Source of the DNA: Maniola hyperantus
Taxonomy: Eukaryota > Arthropoda > Insecta > Lepidoptera > Nymphalidae
DNA: 64,000 bases
Direction of reading: 5' to 3'
Assembly: GCF_902806685.2 (NCBI RefSeq)
Contig: NC_048556.1
Location: 8,890,734-8,954,733 of the forward strand
A program made the position numbers and the translations under genes. Positions within the stretch are counted from its first letter, which is position 1, and each line of letters begins with the position of its first letter. The notes under the pieces were generated by a model, which saw nothing but the letters and a program-made list of their open reading frames with translations, did no database searches and was not told the origin of the DNA. Positions 1 through 12,700 of this stretch are shown here, one piece after another.

Positions 1-554
1 TGTGCTAAACTTTACAAATTATATTATAGTTTATTTTTAAAATAGCTGTGTTAAAGACAGACGGACAGGCCGAAATTGTAAAGGGTTCCTTGTTTCACTA
101 TGAAGTACTAAAAACACCATGTATACCCATTTTAATTTTTAACTGACTTAAAAATAACTATAACAAGTAAGTCGTAGAAAATATACCATAGGTAATATAA
201 TTAATATATTGCTGTGATAGCCTAGTGGTTAGGACGTCCGCCTTCTTATCGGAGGTCGGGGGTTCGATCCCGGGCACGCACCTCTAACTTTTCGGCGTTA
301 TGTGCGTTTTAATGAATTAAATATTACTTGCTTTAACGGTGAAGGAAAACATCGTGAGGAAACCTGCCAAAGGTGTGTGAATTCTACCAATCCACACATG
401 GCCAGCGTGGTAGACTATGGCCAAAACCCTTCTTACTCTGAGAGGAGACCCGTGCTCTGTAGTTGATATAATTAAAATTAACTGTTTTTATTTTAAATAC
501 AAATATTTTCACAGTGTATGTACTATTAAAGTATAAATTTCTTCATTTAACCAG
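1..554 (+). other. Intron upstream of the first visible exon
   Basis: Non-coding, AT-rich. The first 210 bases hold nothing I recognise. A Metulj-like SINE occupies most of the rest. Confidence 0.7.
211..466 (+). repeat. Metulj-like tRNA-derived SINE (M), full head, short tail
   Basis: Head 'gctgtgatagcctagtggtt' gives an A-box-like start and 'ggttcgatcccgggcacg' gives the B box. The body includes 'ggtgaaggaaaacatcgtga' and 'acatggccagcgtggtagac'. The usual (GAT)n tail is missing. Confidence 0.9.
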
Positions 555-702
555 CCTAGCATCAGCATCATCCAAAGAACCCTGGAAAGTCGAAGGTGAT
601 ACGGAAGAGCGCAATGAGCGAGCGAGACGGGCGTATAGTGCTGTTCTCACTGTCACCAGCCCAGCGCCGGAGAAAAAAGAATATTTGGATTTTTCTGATA
701 GG
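555..702 (+). CDS. Receptor GC exon E1: ligand-binding domain
   Basis: Encodes a stretch with EERNERARRAYSAVLTVTSP and EYLDFSDR, typical of the membrane-proximal lobe of the ANF-receptor (periplasmic-binding-like) domain. The donor after AGG is clear. The acceptor is uncertain: I chose the AG at 553-554 behind a pyrimidine-rich stretch, but AGs at 513-514, 558-559 and 563-564 leave the frame open too. Confidence 0.8.
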
Positions 703-3700
703 GTATGTTGTTTTGACGACTTCTTTGATGCAATTGGATAAAAGTGTTTCATAGAGTAATAATAATTAATACCTGTATTAAAAAAAACCGGCCAAGTGCG
801 AGTCAGGCTCGCGCAACGAGGGTTCCGTACTACAGTCGTATTTTTTCGACATTTTGCACGATAATTCAAAAACTATGATGATAAATAAAAATCTGTTTTA
901 GAATGCATAAGTGAAGCCCTTTCATATGATACCCCACTTGGTATGGTAATCTTACTTTGAAAGTGAAAATAGCAATATTTGTTCATGAACACATTTTAAT
1001 TTTTTTCTTGTGATGTAACTACAAATTCACGGTTTCCAGATTTTTCCCCTCATATCAGCTATAAGACCTACCTACCTGCCAAATTTCATGATTTGGAGGG
1101 GAAAAGGGAATATTAGTCAGCAATTGGTTAATATTCTTATTAAAAAAAACACGTGAGTATAACCGGGTGAGAAATATTAAAACTCTGCTATCGTCTTCCC
1201 CAGGTCAAAGAGTTAGCGGAAACTAAATACAACTATACATTTGGAAAGGGAGAAGTAGTATCGACGTTCGTAGCAGCTTTCTACGACGCGGTACTTCTCT
1301 ACGCCCTGGCGTTGAACGACACTTTGCGGCAGGCGACCAACCCTAAAGGCCAGCTGGATGGAGCTACTGTCATAAAGAACATGTGGAACAGGACTTTTCA
1401 AGGTTGGTCTCACATTGGTCTACGAAGAAATCTAAATATGTAAAAGGAAAGGGATTTTTTTGTTAAATCCATACCCCTTGTCGGTTTCTACACGGTGTCA
1501 TACTGAAACGCTAAAACGCTTGGCGGCACGGCTTTGCTGGAGTGTGGTGACTAGCCATGGCCGTAGCCTTCCAACAAGTTAGACCAGATTTCAGATTTTA
1601 ATAAAATATTGTAAATCACCATCTTTGAATGAAAATAGATTTTATTTTGTTTTTTATAATTATATAGGTAGGTAATATAATATTATGTATAAAAGGAAAA
1701 GGTGACTGACTGACTTACTGATCTATTAACGCACAGCTCAAACTACTGGACGGATCGGGCTGAAATTTGGCATGCAGATAGCTATTATGACGTAGGCATC
1801 CGCTAAGAAAGGATTTTTGAAAATTCGAGCCCTAAGGGGGTGAAATAGGGGTTTAAAATGTATAGTGTAGTCCACGCGGACGAAGTCTCGAGCATAAATA
1901 AGCTAGTTTGATTAGAAAAAAACCCTTCCAATTTAGCCCGCCTCCATCTGAGACTCAATCACTTACCACCAGGTGAGATCGCTGTCATACTAATTTTGAG
2001 TAGGTACAGTACGCGGCCGAAAGTAATGTACATCACCCTTTAGAATGACATTTCTGCTTTGTAGAGCGATTGTCTCTATCACTCATACCTATGTGACGTT
2101 TTGTCGGTCTCAACGAACGAGACAGTGCTCTACAATTTAATCTGCTATCTCCTGCTAAATCCTAGACACAGGTAATCTAGTTAGGAGTCAGATTCACCAC
2201 CCACGCAAATGGCCAATTTGTAACTTTTAGACTATTCTGGTTTAGTTATTAAGTATAGTTTAAAAATATTTGTGCGGGTTTGTTACTTTATTTTCATGTA
2301 TGCAGTATGTATACTAATAAAATAAACCGGCCAAGTGCGAGTCAGGCTCGCGCAACGAGGGTTCCGTAATATACTCGTTTTTTTTCGACATTTTGAACGA
2401 TAATTCAAAAATTATGATGCATAAAAATAAATAAAAATCTGTTTTAGAATGCACAGGTAAAGACCTTTCATATGATACCCCACTTGATATAGTTATCTTA
2501 CTTCGAAAATTGTAAATCCTAATTTAAGTTCAATGGCCACAATTAATTTTTTTTTGTGTGATGTAACTACTAATTCACGGTTTTCAGATTTTTCCCCTAA
2601 TGTCTGCTATAAGACCTACCTACCTGCCAAATTTCATGATTCTAGGTCAACGGGAAGTACCCTGAAGGATTCTTGACAGACCGACAGACAGACAGACAGA
2701 GAACAAAGTGATCCTATAAGGGTTCCGTTTTTCCTTTTGAGGTACGGAACCCTAAAAAATAAAATAATAAAGGTCGATGTGTATAATATAACTTTCGGCC
2801 GCGTAGGTACTTGTACGTAGATTTAGCTGAAGTTGCCCATATCTAGCATCAAAATGAGATAGATCTAAGGAAAGTTCTATAACATATTTCGATGTTATGA
2901 AGAAAAGTTTCCGAACAAAAGACGTAATATATATTTATTTCCAGGCATCACGGGCGAAGTGATCATAAACGGCAATGGCGACCGCGTGGCGTCGTACTCT
3001 CTACTGGACATGAATCCCCATACCAGCAAATTTGAGGTCAGTGTGCATTACGACATGGTTCTATATTCCTTATGAACGAAGCAAGTCATACAACTTTGTT
3101 ACAGTAAATTCTAGACCTGAAATACGAATCACAAGTCTGGGGTCAATGAGAATTACTATTACAAGGTTCTATACTTCTTATTAACGGGAAATGTTATAGA
3201 ACTTTGGTAGCTTACATTGATTATTTTATCGTATTGTCTAGTCAGTGGGCCATGAATTCTTATTCCAGCAAAGAGGCATTACTTATACGGAATCTACATT
3301 TCTTTGTTACACTGGAAGGAATTATTATAATGAAGAATTATAGGCTAACAGAAATTTATTCTTTATTGGGTTTCTTGTTCTTCACAATCGTTCACTCTTG
3401 ACAGAGTGGTCGTGGCTATGAATTGTTCACTGCTGCTCGTGCGATCTCCCTCCAGCGACTTCTATTGGTGGCATTATGTGCACACACGGAGACAGGTGTG
3501 CTTGTTGCAGAGCGGATTAAGTCCGTCCACCTAGTTGGGGAACGCCCACGCGGACGTGTGCCCTCCACTCGACCTTGTACCACGAGGTGTTCGATGGTAC
3601 CACTCTTCCTTGTAATGTGCCCAAAGAACTTGAGTACAAGTGACGAAAGCCTCTGATTTATTTTTAGTTCTTTGAGGATGGAGACGTTTGTACGATGTGA

Positions 3701-6700
3701 GGTTTGGGTTTACCAACAGCTTAATCATTTAGGTACAAAAACAATTGTAACTATTAAAATGACAAGCTTATTATAGACATTGCTATTGGTGACTAATAAA
3801 ATACAGGGTGTAACCAGAACGCTAGCAAACACTTAGCGTTATTGTTATACTACCTAAACACAATCCAATATCAATAACCATTTGTCTCATTTTGTAGTTT
3901 TAGTATTTTTCAAACTCGCAATGTATAGCGTGCAAAACTCGGGTCAATGCCCCGCTTACGACGTGGCATTGACTCCGAGTGGCCTAGTTATTCAACCTTC
4001 GTTGACCTCTAACGTCAGTCAAATATTTAAACTTTTACAAAATGTAAGATTTTTTAATATATTTTTTCGGCATAAACGGCAAAAAAAACCTGTTTTCGTT
4101 TTTGCTAGCGTTCTGGTTATTACCATGTTTTGTGTTCTATTATTTTATGCAACTCAGTTTTATAGAGCTGGGGTGAAATTTTTTTATAATTTGTTGTTAT
4201 AGCGGCAATAGAAATACACACTCTGTGAAAATTTCAACTCTACCTATTACGGTTCATGAGGTACTGCCCGCTGACAGACAGACGGACAGACGGATAGCTG
4301 AGGCTTAGTGATAGGGTCATTGGCACCCTTCGGACCCTAAAAAGGATCGTTCATAATTCACATCTGCGCCATAAGTCCCGCCCTTGACTATTCAATCGAC
4401 TATCGATATCACCCCTCAGCGCTATTCGGCCTAGCGATAAACTCTACCTATCCTTTTTAATAAAAAACTTATTACCAAACTGAGTTCAGACGTCCCCGGC
4501 AGAGTTCAATAAACTTATCATGGTTCATTCTACAAACCCTTTACGTAACCCTTTTTTGGGTAAACCAAGCGAATGAATTATGAGTGTATTTATTGTACGT
4601 AGATACCTAAAACGTCATAATAACTATCTGCATGCCAAACTTCAGCCCGTTCAGTAGTTTAAGCTGTGCATTGATAGATCAGTCAGTCAGTCAGTCAGTC
4701 AGTCAGCTTTTCCTTTTATATATTATATTAGATATAGATCCGTGCTTTAGGCTGAGTCAGCTAGTCAATAACCTAAATCCATTGAGTAAAACCACGGCAA
4801 GAAGTTCCCGTTTCTTTATGAAAATACGGGAATTTATTAGGATATCGTGAAAAAGGCAAGGCACTGATGTATCGTTATATCGTTAGTTGAACAAATGGCC
4901 GCTGTCGGGTCCAGTCTCCCTCACGCACAGATGCGAGATATCGCCGGCTATTTACTCGGCCTCTATAATGTGTTTACCCGATCGTGAGTTGAGATAATTT
5001 GGTAAATTAGCTCGTTATAATATTATGTTAACGATAATAATGTACTTATAGAATCCGTTATAATAATATCGTGGGGTTTACGAGTGCTTGGGTACTTCTG
5101 GTCTTCCCCAGAATGTTAGGCTAAGCATATAATTACTGAGACGCAGGTGACGCAGAGCAGATTTCGTAACGCTGCTGCGTATGCTAATACCTAGGGGTCT
5201 TGGACTGCAGTAATAAAATGACGCGATTTTTTTGTATAGCGGTAGTTTATGGGGGCTATCATTACGAGACTCGTACGAAGATTTTGCTTCTCGTTTTTAA
5301 TATGCACTGCTAGAATATAAAATGAATGATCTTCCGGCTTTCCTCGCTATCTACAATATTGGTAAGTACCTTCAAAAGAAGAGTGAATAAGAATCTTCTA
5401 GGTAAGCGCGCTTCATCTTAGGCTGCATCATTACCTACAATTTGGTGTGATTGCAACCAAGCACATGCCTATTGCCTATACTACCTATTGTTAAAAAAAA
5501 ACCACGCCTCCACTTCATTTGGCGGGTGTGCATTGTGCCTTAAGTACAGTAAGCGGCAGAAAATAATGTATATTGACCTTTAAAAAGAGAAAGCGGTTTC
5601 GTCTTTAACAAAACGTCACCTAGGTATGAATGAAAGAGACAACGCTCTACAAAGCAGAAATCATATTATTCTAAAGGTCGTATTATTCACAATATTTCTT
5701 GCCGGTTACATGTAGGTACCTAGTTCAGACTGCGCGTTTAGGGACATTCCTTCAGCGACCTTCCTTTAACGTTACTTAAAATACGACTAGATAATATTTA
5801 GAACATTGAAAAATCGACCTGGTCGTTGAAATTATACGGTTGAAATTCCTGTAACACACAGTTCTGGATAAAGTAGGTATTTGTTATGCCACTATGAGAA
5901 TACAAAGTACAAGATCGAAGCTTTGGCATAAGATGGCAGGATAAAAGCAATACATACACCTCATTGTACTGAAAATCGGCTGGTTTTATTGTGTTTCAAC
6001 GTTATTTATTTGTCTGTTTGAGTATTAGGTATAGTGCATTCAATATTAGCTGGCGTGTTTCCACTTGAGACCGTCATTAAAAATAGGATTAAGACGTGGC
6101 AGGTGAATTCTTTGTAAACACAATGTTTCCTTCTGTGAAATCACCTTCCACAGTGCCATGTGAAAATAATAAATCTGAATGTATTCGACAAGCATCTAAG
6201 TCGTGATGCACTAATAATTTTTTCTTGAACGTATTTTATCCATTATTTTAATTTAATTGCAGTTGTGAGTGTAAAAGGTGCTCTGAAAGAAACTTCCCGT
6301 GTGACATATTGACATATTCTATGAATATTCAAAAGTATCAACACTGGTTGGTTTGCAACAAAATAGATAAGGTCGAACCGGCGGCTCCTTTAAAAATGAA
6401 TGGGCTCTATGAGCTGTTTGGTTTATCACCCCTATTGTTTACGTTCAAGTGGAATCACGCCAGTTAATATTAAATGCACTATACTAGATGATGCCCGTGA
6501 CTTCACCCGCGTGGACTTAGGTAAGTTTCATAAAACAATCGTGAAAACTCTAATTTTCCGGGATAAAAAGTAGCCTATGCCCGCCGCAGTGGTTGCAATT
6601 TTTTGCTCTGTAAATCGGTCAAGCGGATGGACCGTGAAAAGATAACATTTATAATTTTGTCTAGATTTAAAAAAAAATTGGAAACCGTAATCAATTTTTT

Positions 6701-9700
6701 TATATGTTGATACTTAAATTTCTAAAAATGTTATGACGTTATTAATATAGTTTATTTTTAAAACGTTTTCAAAATAAACTATGTTAATAACTTTTGGATT
6801 TCTATTTCTTTAATTGGATCTTTTGATCCCACGGCGACCTATATTGATTTATTGCCATTTCTTTCTTGGTAGGGACAGTACAGTACACGGCCAAAAGTAA
6901 TGTACATCGGCCTTTAGAACATTGACATGACATTTCGGATTTGTAGAGCGTTGTCTCTGTCACTCATTCCTATGTTATGACGTTTGTCACGACGGTCTCA
7001 ACGACAGGGACATCGCTTTACAAATCTGCTATCTCCTTTTAAAGGTCGATGTACATTACTTTCGGCCGCGTACTGTATACAGTGAATAGGTCTATATTAT
7101 AATTATTATTCTTCTCACATTTTTTTCATGGTTCTATAGCCTCGCTTGTAAAACAATGTAGGTAGCTAGGTAATTACAATACGGGTAAATAAAATCTGCT
7201 AAAAACCGTAATTAAAACACATAACTGCCAGATTCCATAATCGAAGCTCCAATTAAAAGGGCTGGAATTAACGACGCGCAACGGTAATTAAGAGAACGGG
7301 TCGAGACACTGACCTATTGATTCAAGTACGCTGGAATTGCTATTGTTTTTGAAGCAACTTTATTATTGCCATTTTGGAAACTAAATATTAGTGATGAGAT
7401 ATCTGTCAACACTTTGTCAACACGAGAACCATTTTGACACAAATTGTCATAATTTATTCCCGGTGGGTACGCTCGGTTCATCATCAACCAAAAGACGTCC
7501 ACAGCTGGACATAGGTCTCTTGTAGGGACTTCCACACGCCATGGTCTTGCGAAGCCTGAATCCAGTGGTTACCTGCGACTCGTCTGATGTCGTCCGTCCA
7601 CCTAGTGGGGGTCTTCCAACACTGCGTCTTCCGGTGCGAGGTCGCCATTCCAGCACCTTGGGACCCCAATGTCTATCGGTTTTACGAACTATGTGCCCTG
7701 CCCATTGCCACTTTAGCTTCGCAACCAGTTGAGCTATGTCAGTTACTCTAGTTGTCCTAGAGTAGAGAAACTCCAAGGATAGCTCTCTCCATCTCCCGCT
7801 GAGTGACACAAAAAATAACTGCTATTCTGTATGGCACACCATGTCTAGCGTACTTTGTATATGTCCAAATCTGTGTCGAGCCCGTTCCAATGAATCTCTT
7901 GTTCGATTGGAATTTCGATGGAATTGGCTTTTGAAAGCTTTCATCGCGTAGGTACTTTGAAATTTTGAAAATATTTAACTAACTTTGCTGTTCGTCGATT
8001 TATCAATTTGTGAGTGTTTCATGTGTATCGATATAGTTGTATATACAACGTGAGTTTTAGTATACGCAAAACCTGAAAGTAGTTTGCTCAGTTTACATTT
8101 AAAGTACCCACCAGTTTCAATTAAAAATATAGGAAAATATAATTATAACAATAAAGTTCTAGTGAAATAACAGAAACTAGTGGAGGCCTTTACGCCTTAG
8201 AGGCGGACTGAAAAGTCTACTATACTATACGAAAAATTAGGGTTCAGTAATTTGTCTGGCTAACTTACGCCGAAAATTTGCTTCCCAAAGAATTCCTTTG
8301 CGCAGCAAAAGGTCCCGATGGCGACTGACTACTGAGATAGGGTGTGATTATCTCCGTATAAAAGGGTTTCCTTTAAACATTTGGGAAGGTCTAATTTTGT
8401 TAGGGAGGATTTATTTTATCCTGCCGCTGTGACATTTGGCTAAAGTGAATGTGGACAGAGCTAGAGAAATGTTTATTCAAAGTGTTTTCTACAGATAATC
8501 AGTACCCATATTATAAATGTGTTTGTTTGTTGGTTTGTCCCAATCAAAGAGTTCCCACGGGATTTTTAAAAATCTAAATCCACGCGTACTAAGTCGCGGG
8601 CATCAGCTAGTCTTTTATATAGGTACCTAAAAACTAGTTTGTGCCCATTTTTCAATCCCCTATTTTACCCCCTTAGGGGTTGAGTCTGGGTTGAGTTTTC
8701 AAAAATTGTTCCTTAGCGGATGTCTACGTCATAATAGCTTTCTGCATGCCAAATTTCAGTCCGATCCGTCCAGTAGTTTAAGCTGTGCGTGGATAGATCT
8801 GTTAGTCAGTCAGTCAGTCAGCTTTTCCTTATAATAATTGTTTCTGTCTGTCTATTACCTACTAGCAGATGCTCGCGCCTTTATCCGCGTGGACTTACGT
8901 TTTAAAATTCCCACGGGAACTCTTTGTTTTTCCGGGATAAAAAGTAGTACACCTGTGTCACACCCAGGTCTTTACCTGTACCTAGCTACCTACCCCCGTT
9001 GTCTCCATCCATTACAGGATAGAGTGAGGGAATAGAGAATCAATTAGTGCACACATTTGTACATTAAAATACGATTGTAATTATGTAGTCTACGTAGAGT
9101 CTGGCTAACGAAAGAAGAGACTGGAAAAGTGCGGCAAATTAAAAAATACCATTATGGCAGCCCAAAAATTAGTATGACAGACCTGGAAAACCTAATTTGA
9201 TACTTTATTATTACTTATTTTTATTTCTGTTCTATGTAGGTTATTCTTTTAGTAGGCTAGTCTTCGTTGAGATTGGCTTGGCTTTTGCGACGCCCATACA
9301 ATGTGCAGCTCAGCTTAGAAATATCTCTCTGCCTCAATTTTTATCACAAAATTCGTGAATATATTTAATGTATTTTGTACTTCTCACAGTATTTTCTACG
9401 TTCCAGAATATGTACAGAAAATCCCAATTACCCGTCCACTTAACTTATGAATCTCGTTAAGTAGCACTTCACTTCCCCATTCGTATATAGGTCGGAGCCC
9501 TTACGTGATAAGCACATCAACCAATCATAATGATCTCATTTGCTGAAGCGAGTTCGCTAATAGAGCAAAAATATCCGAGATCATCAGTATATTACACTAC
9601 TTATCGTTTTTTCAAGTTTTTTAGCCCTTATAGATAACTTATCAAGTATCTCCTGTGTTATTTCTGCAGACCTATATCCTATTATTATAAAGATTAAAAC

Positions 9701-12700
9701 TCTCGATAAGCCTCTACGCGTTGTGATCTATGTATATCCACGTGCAAGTTTTATATGAGGTGACATTTTAATTAAACTTAATTTTCTGACTTACGCTTTA
9801 ATTTGTGTGATGTAACCACAAATTCACAAGACGGCTCGCACTGTTGATGGCGAGTGCAGTGAATATAAAATCCAGTTGTGTTAAAAATTATTAAAAATAG
9901 TAATTCAACTAAAATACAGTGGTTGTCTATTCTTGAGTGCTAATAGTGATTACAAATAGTGAAATACGAAATCATCAGTGAAAATACATTGCTATTAAAG
10001 ACTTTTAACAAACATTTTTTCAAAACACCCTCAAAATTTTAAATTATAAAAAAAGTTTTATATTTTTGTGTGTTATTACAGAAAAAGTATCAGTGAAAAT
10101 ATGCATAAGGATTTACTAATTTAAGCATAATATATTACAAATTATTTTCAAAACACCCTCAAGTTGTTAAATGATAAAAGACAACGTTTTTGTTGCTTTT
10201 ATTACAAAGTATCTACCTACGACAAAAAGCAATAATAGACTGAAGCAGATTAAAGTAGTCAAGATTTCCCCGATTTATTAATACGATCTGTTTATATCCT
10301 GCAATTTACACGAAACAAGTGACCGCCGTCTTTGCCTGGCAAGCATCACACGCCCGTCTACTCACATACTTATAGAAGAATCCCTGTGATATACCTACTA
10401 GAGACATTAAAATATTCTTTAAATTAACTATCAGATATAAGATGTATAAATATTACTATAAAATAAAAATGTCGTAATAGGAACAAAAACTTTTAGATTA
10501 ATTTGTGACATAGGTACCGTGGTAGGTACTTCGATTTATCTTTTGTGACAACTTTGCTGGCAAGTTGACATTAGGTAGCTCCTTAAACTACCTAATTATT
10601 ACACAAACATTTAATAGTTAACTATTTAAGCGCGTATATACATACGGCATCTGACATTTATTGTTATACTTACTGTTACGGCATAATTTACCGTATATTT
10701 GTTTTGTAATAAGCTCAGGGAATTGACTAAGAGATAAAATATAAGTTGATAAAATGGTTAAACCATTATTAACCACTAGTGCAAATGGCACTGGGAAAAC
10801 AAAATCGGCGCTGAGCGGACCATCCACGTCACAGACAATTAAATCAAAAGAATCAGAACCCGTTAAGAAAGGTTCCTCTAAAGTGGGACAAACACCAGAA
10901 GACGTAACTCGTGAGAAGTCAGTTACGGTAAGAACAGGAGATTTAGATTCTCTAGCAAATGAAGCAAATAATTTATATCAGGAGGCAACACTACAATTAG
11001 AGCAATCTGCGAATTTAAAAACAACAATTAGGGACACAGTAATGAACAACTTAGGCAAATTATATAACATTGTCTTAACATTAGATGATTCAAGAAAAAA
11101 GTTGCAAACTGAAAAAGCCAAAAAAGGAACAGACAAAAATAAAACTATTAGTGAAGAGTTAAATGAAGATATTAAAGAAATTTTAACCTGTATCAAGGAA
11201 CAGAAAGAAACAGTTGAACAAACAAAAAAGGACGTTAACACTATAAGAGATAGGATGGAAAGACTAAATGAAGAGCAACGAAGCCAAAATCGAACAGATA
11301 ACATCACATACGCAGAAATAGCAGCAAAAACAAAGACAATGAATACAAAAGCCATGCATTCTATTGTAGTGTCATCATCAGACTCGAAAGATAAAGGAGA
11401 AGAAGTGGTAAATAAAATAAGGACAGCGGTAAATGCAAAAGAAACAGGTATAAGAGTGGATAGTTTCCGTAAAGCAAAAGATCAGAAAGTTGTCATAGGG
11501 TGCTGTTCAAAGGAAGAACTGGGCAAAATTGCCGAAAAAATCAAAGCATCAAAATCAGAGCTAGTAGTAGAGGAGAGGAGCAATAAGGATCCACTAGTAA
11601 TCCTCAGAGATGTTCTGAAGATAAACAGTGACGAAGACGTAGTTAAAGCGTTGAAAACACAAAACAGACATTTATTCAACGATATACAGGATGTTGACTA
11701 CAGAACATCAGTTAAATATAGGAGAAAGACCAGAAACCCGCACACAAATCATATAGTGCTACAAGTGTCGCCAAAAATCTGGCAAAAACTTACGACTGAA
11801 GGTAAAGTACATGTAGACCTGCAGAGAATAATAGTAAAAGACCAAACTCCTTTGGTTCAATGCTCGCGGTGTCTAGAGTATGGCCACGGGCGAAGACTTT
11901 GTAAAGAAGCAACGGAATTGTGTAGCCACTGTGCGGGACCTCATATGCGGGCAAATTGCCCTGCATGGTTATCGGGAGACTCACCGACATGTAGAAATTG
12001 CATGTTAGCTAAAAACGAAAAGTCCGACCATAATTGTTTCGATGAATGCTGCCCGGTGAGAAGAAAATGGGATTGCATTGCCAGATCAAGTGTGGCATAT
12101 TGCTAAGGGTGACACTAGTGAAAACAGTACAATAGAAGTAGAAGTAGAAAGTAATACCATATACTCAATAATACAAGTGAATTTACAAAGGAAGAAACTC
12201 GCTACGGAAGAATTATTAATAGAGGCCCAAAAACAGAAAATAAGCTTTGCCTTAGTCCAGGAGCCCTATATAGGAGCTACCGGAGAGCTAAAACAATATA
12301 TGGGAACCAGAATTATACAATGTACACGGAACAGAACAAAACCAATAAAGTCAGCTATAATTGTTTTTAATGAAGCAATAAGTATAACCGAAAGCCCCCA
12401 ATTAACCACAGAAAACGTAGCAGTTGCAAATCTAAAAACAGATTCATGGATGATTGATGTTATTTCTGTATATTTGAGGACAGTCAACCAATAGAACCTT
12501 ACCTGGAACAGATTAAAAACATTAAAAGTAAATTAAAAGGCAATAATATCCTACTCGGAGGAGATGTTAATGCGTGGAGCCCATGGTGGGGAAGTGACAA
12601 GCAAAATCACAGAGGGGAAGCGTTAGTAGGTGTACTTAATGAAATAGAAATGCACATACTAAATGAAGGTACAACCCCTACATTTTATACAATAAGAAAT

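Larger units (their letters stand above)
1403..2944 (+). other. Intron 2 of the receptor GC gene
   Basis: Entirely repeat-rich: E-SINE fragments in both orientations, a C-family copy, an F-family foldback interrupted by a family A copy. No exon-like sequence seen. Confidence 0.75.

Noticed and set aside
211..290. tRNA gene in the Metulj-like head
   Set aside because: The same head occurs at 18762 and 35918 with a common SINE body and (GAT)n tail.
514..554. Upstream extension of exon E1 to the 'ttttcacag' acceptor at 511-514
   Set aside because: The frame stays open, but the added residues (YVLLKYKFLHLT) do not look like the ligand domain, and the later AG at 553 fits better. Left as an uncertainty and not claimed.
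3882..4202. 106-codon open frame on the plus strand
   Set aside because: Runs across a D-family MITE into family L; non-coding mobile sequence.
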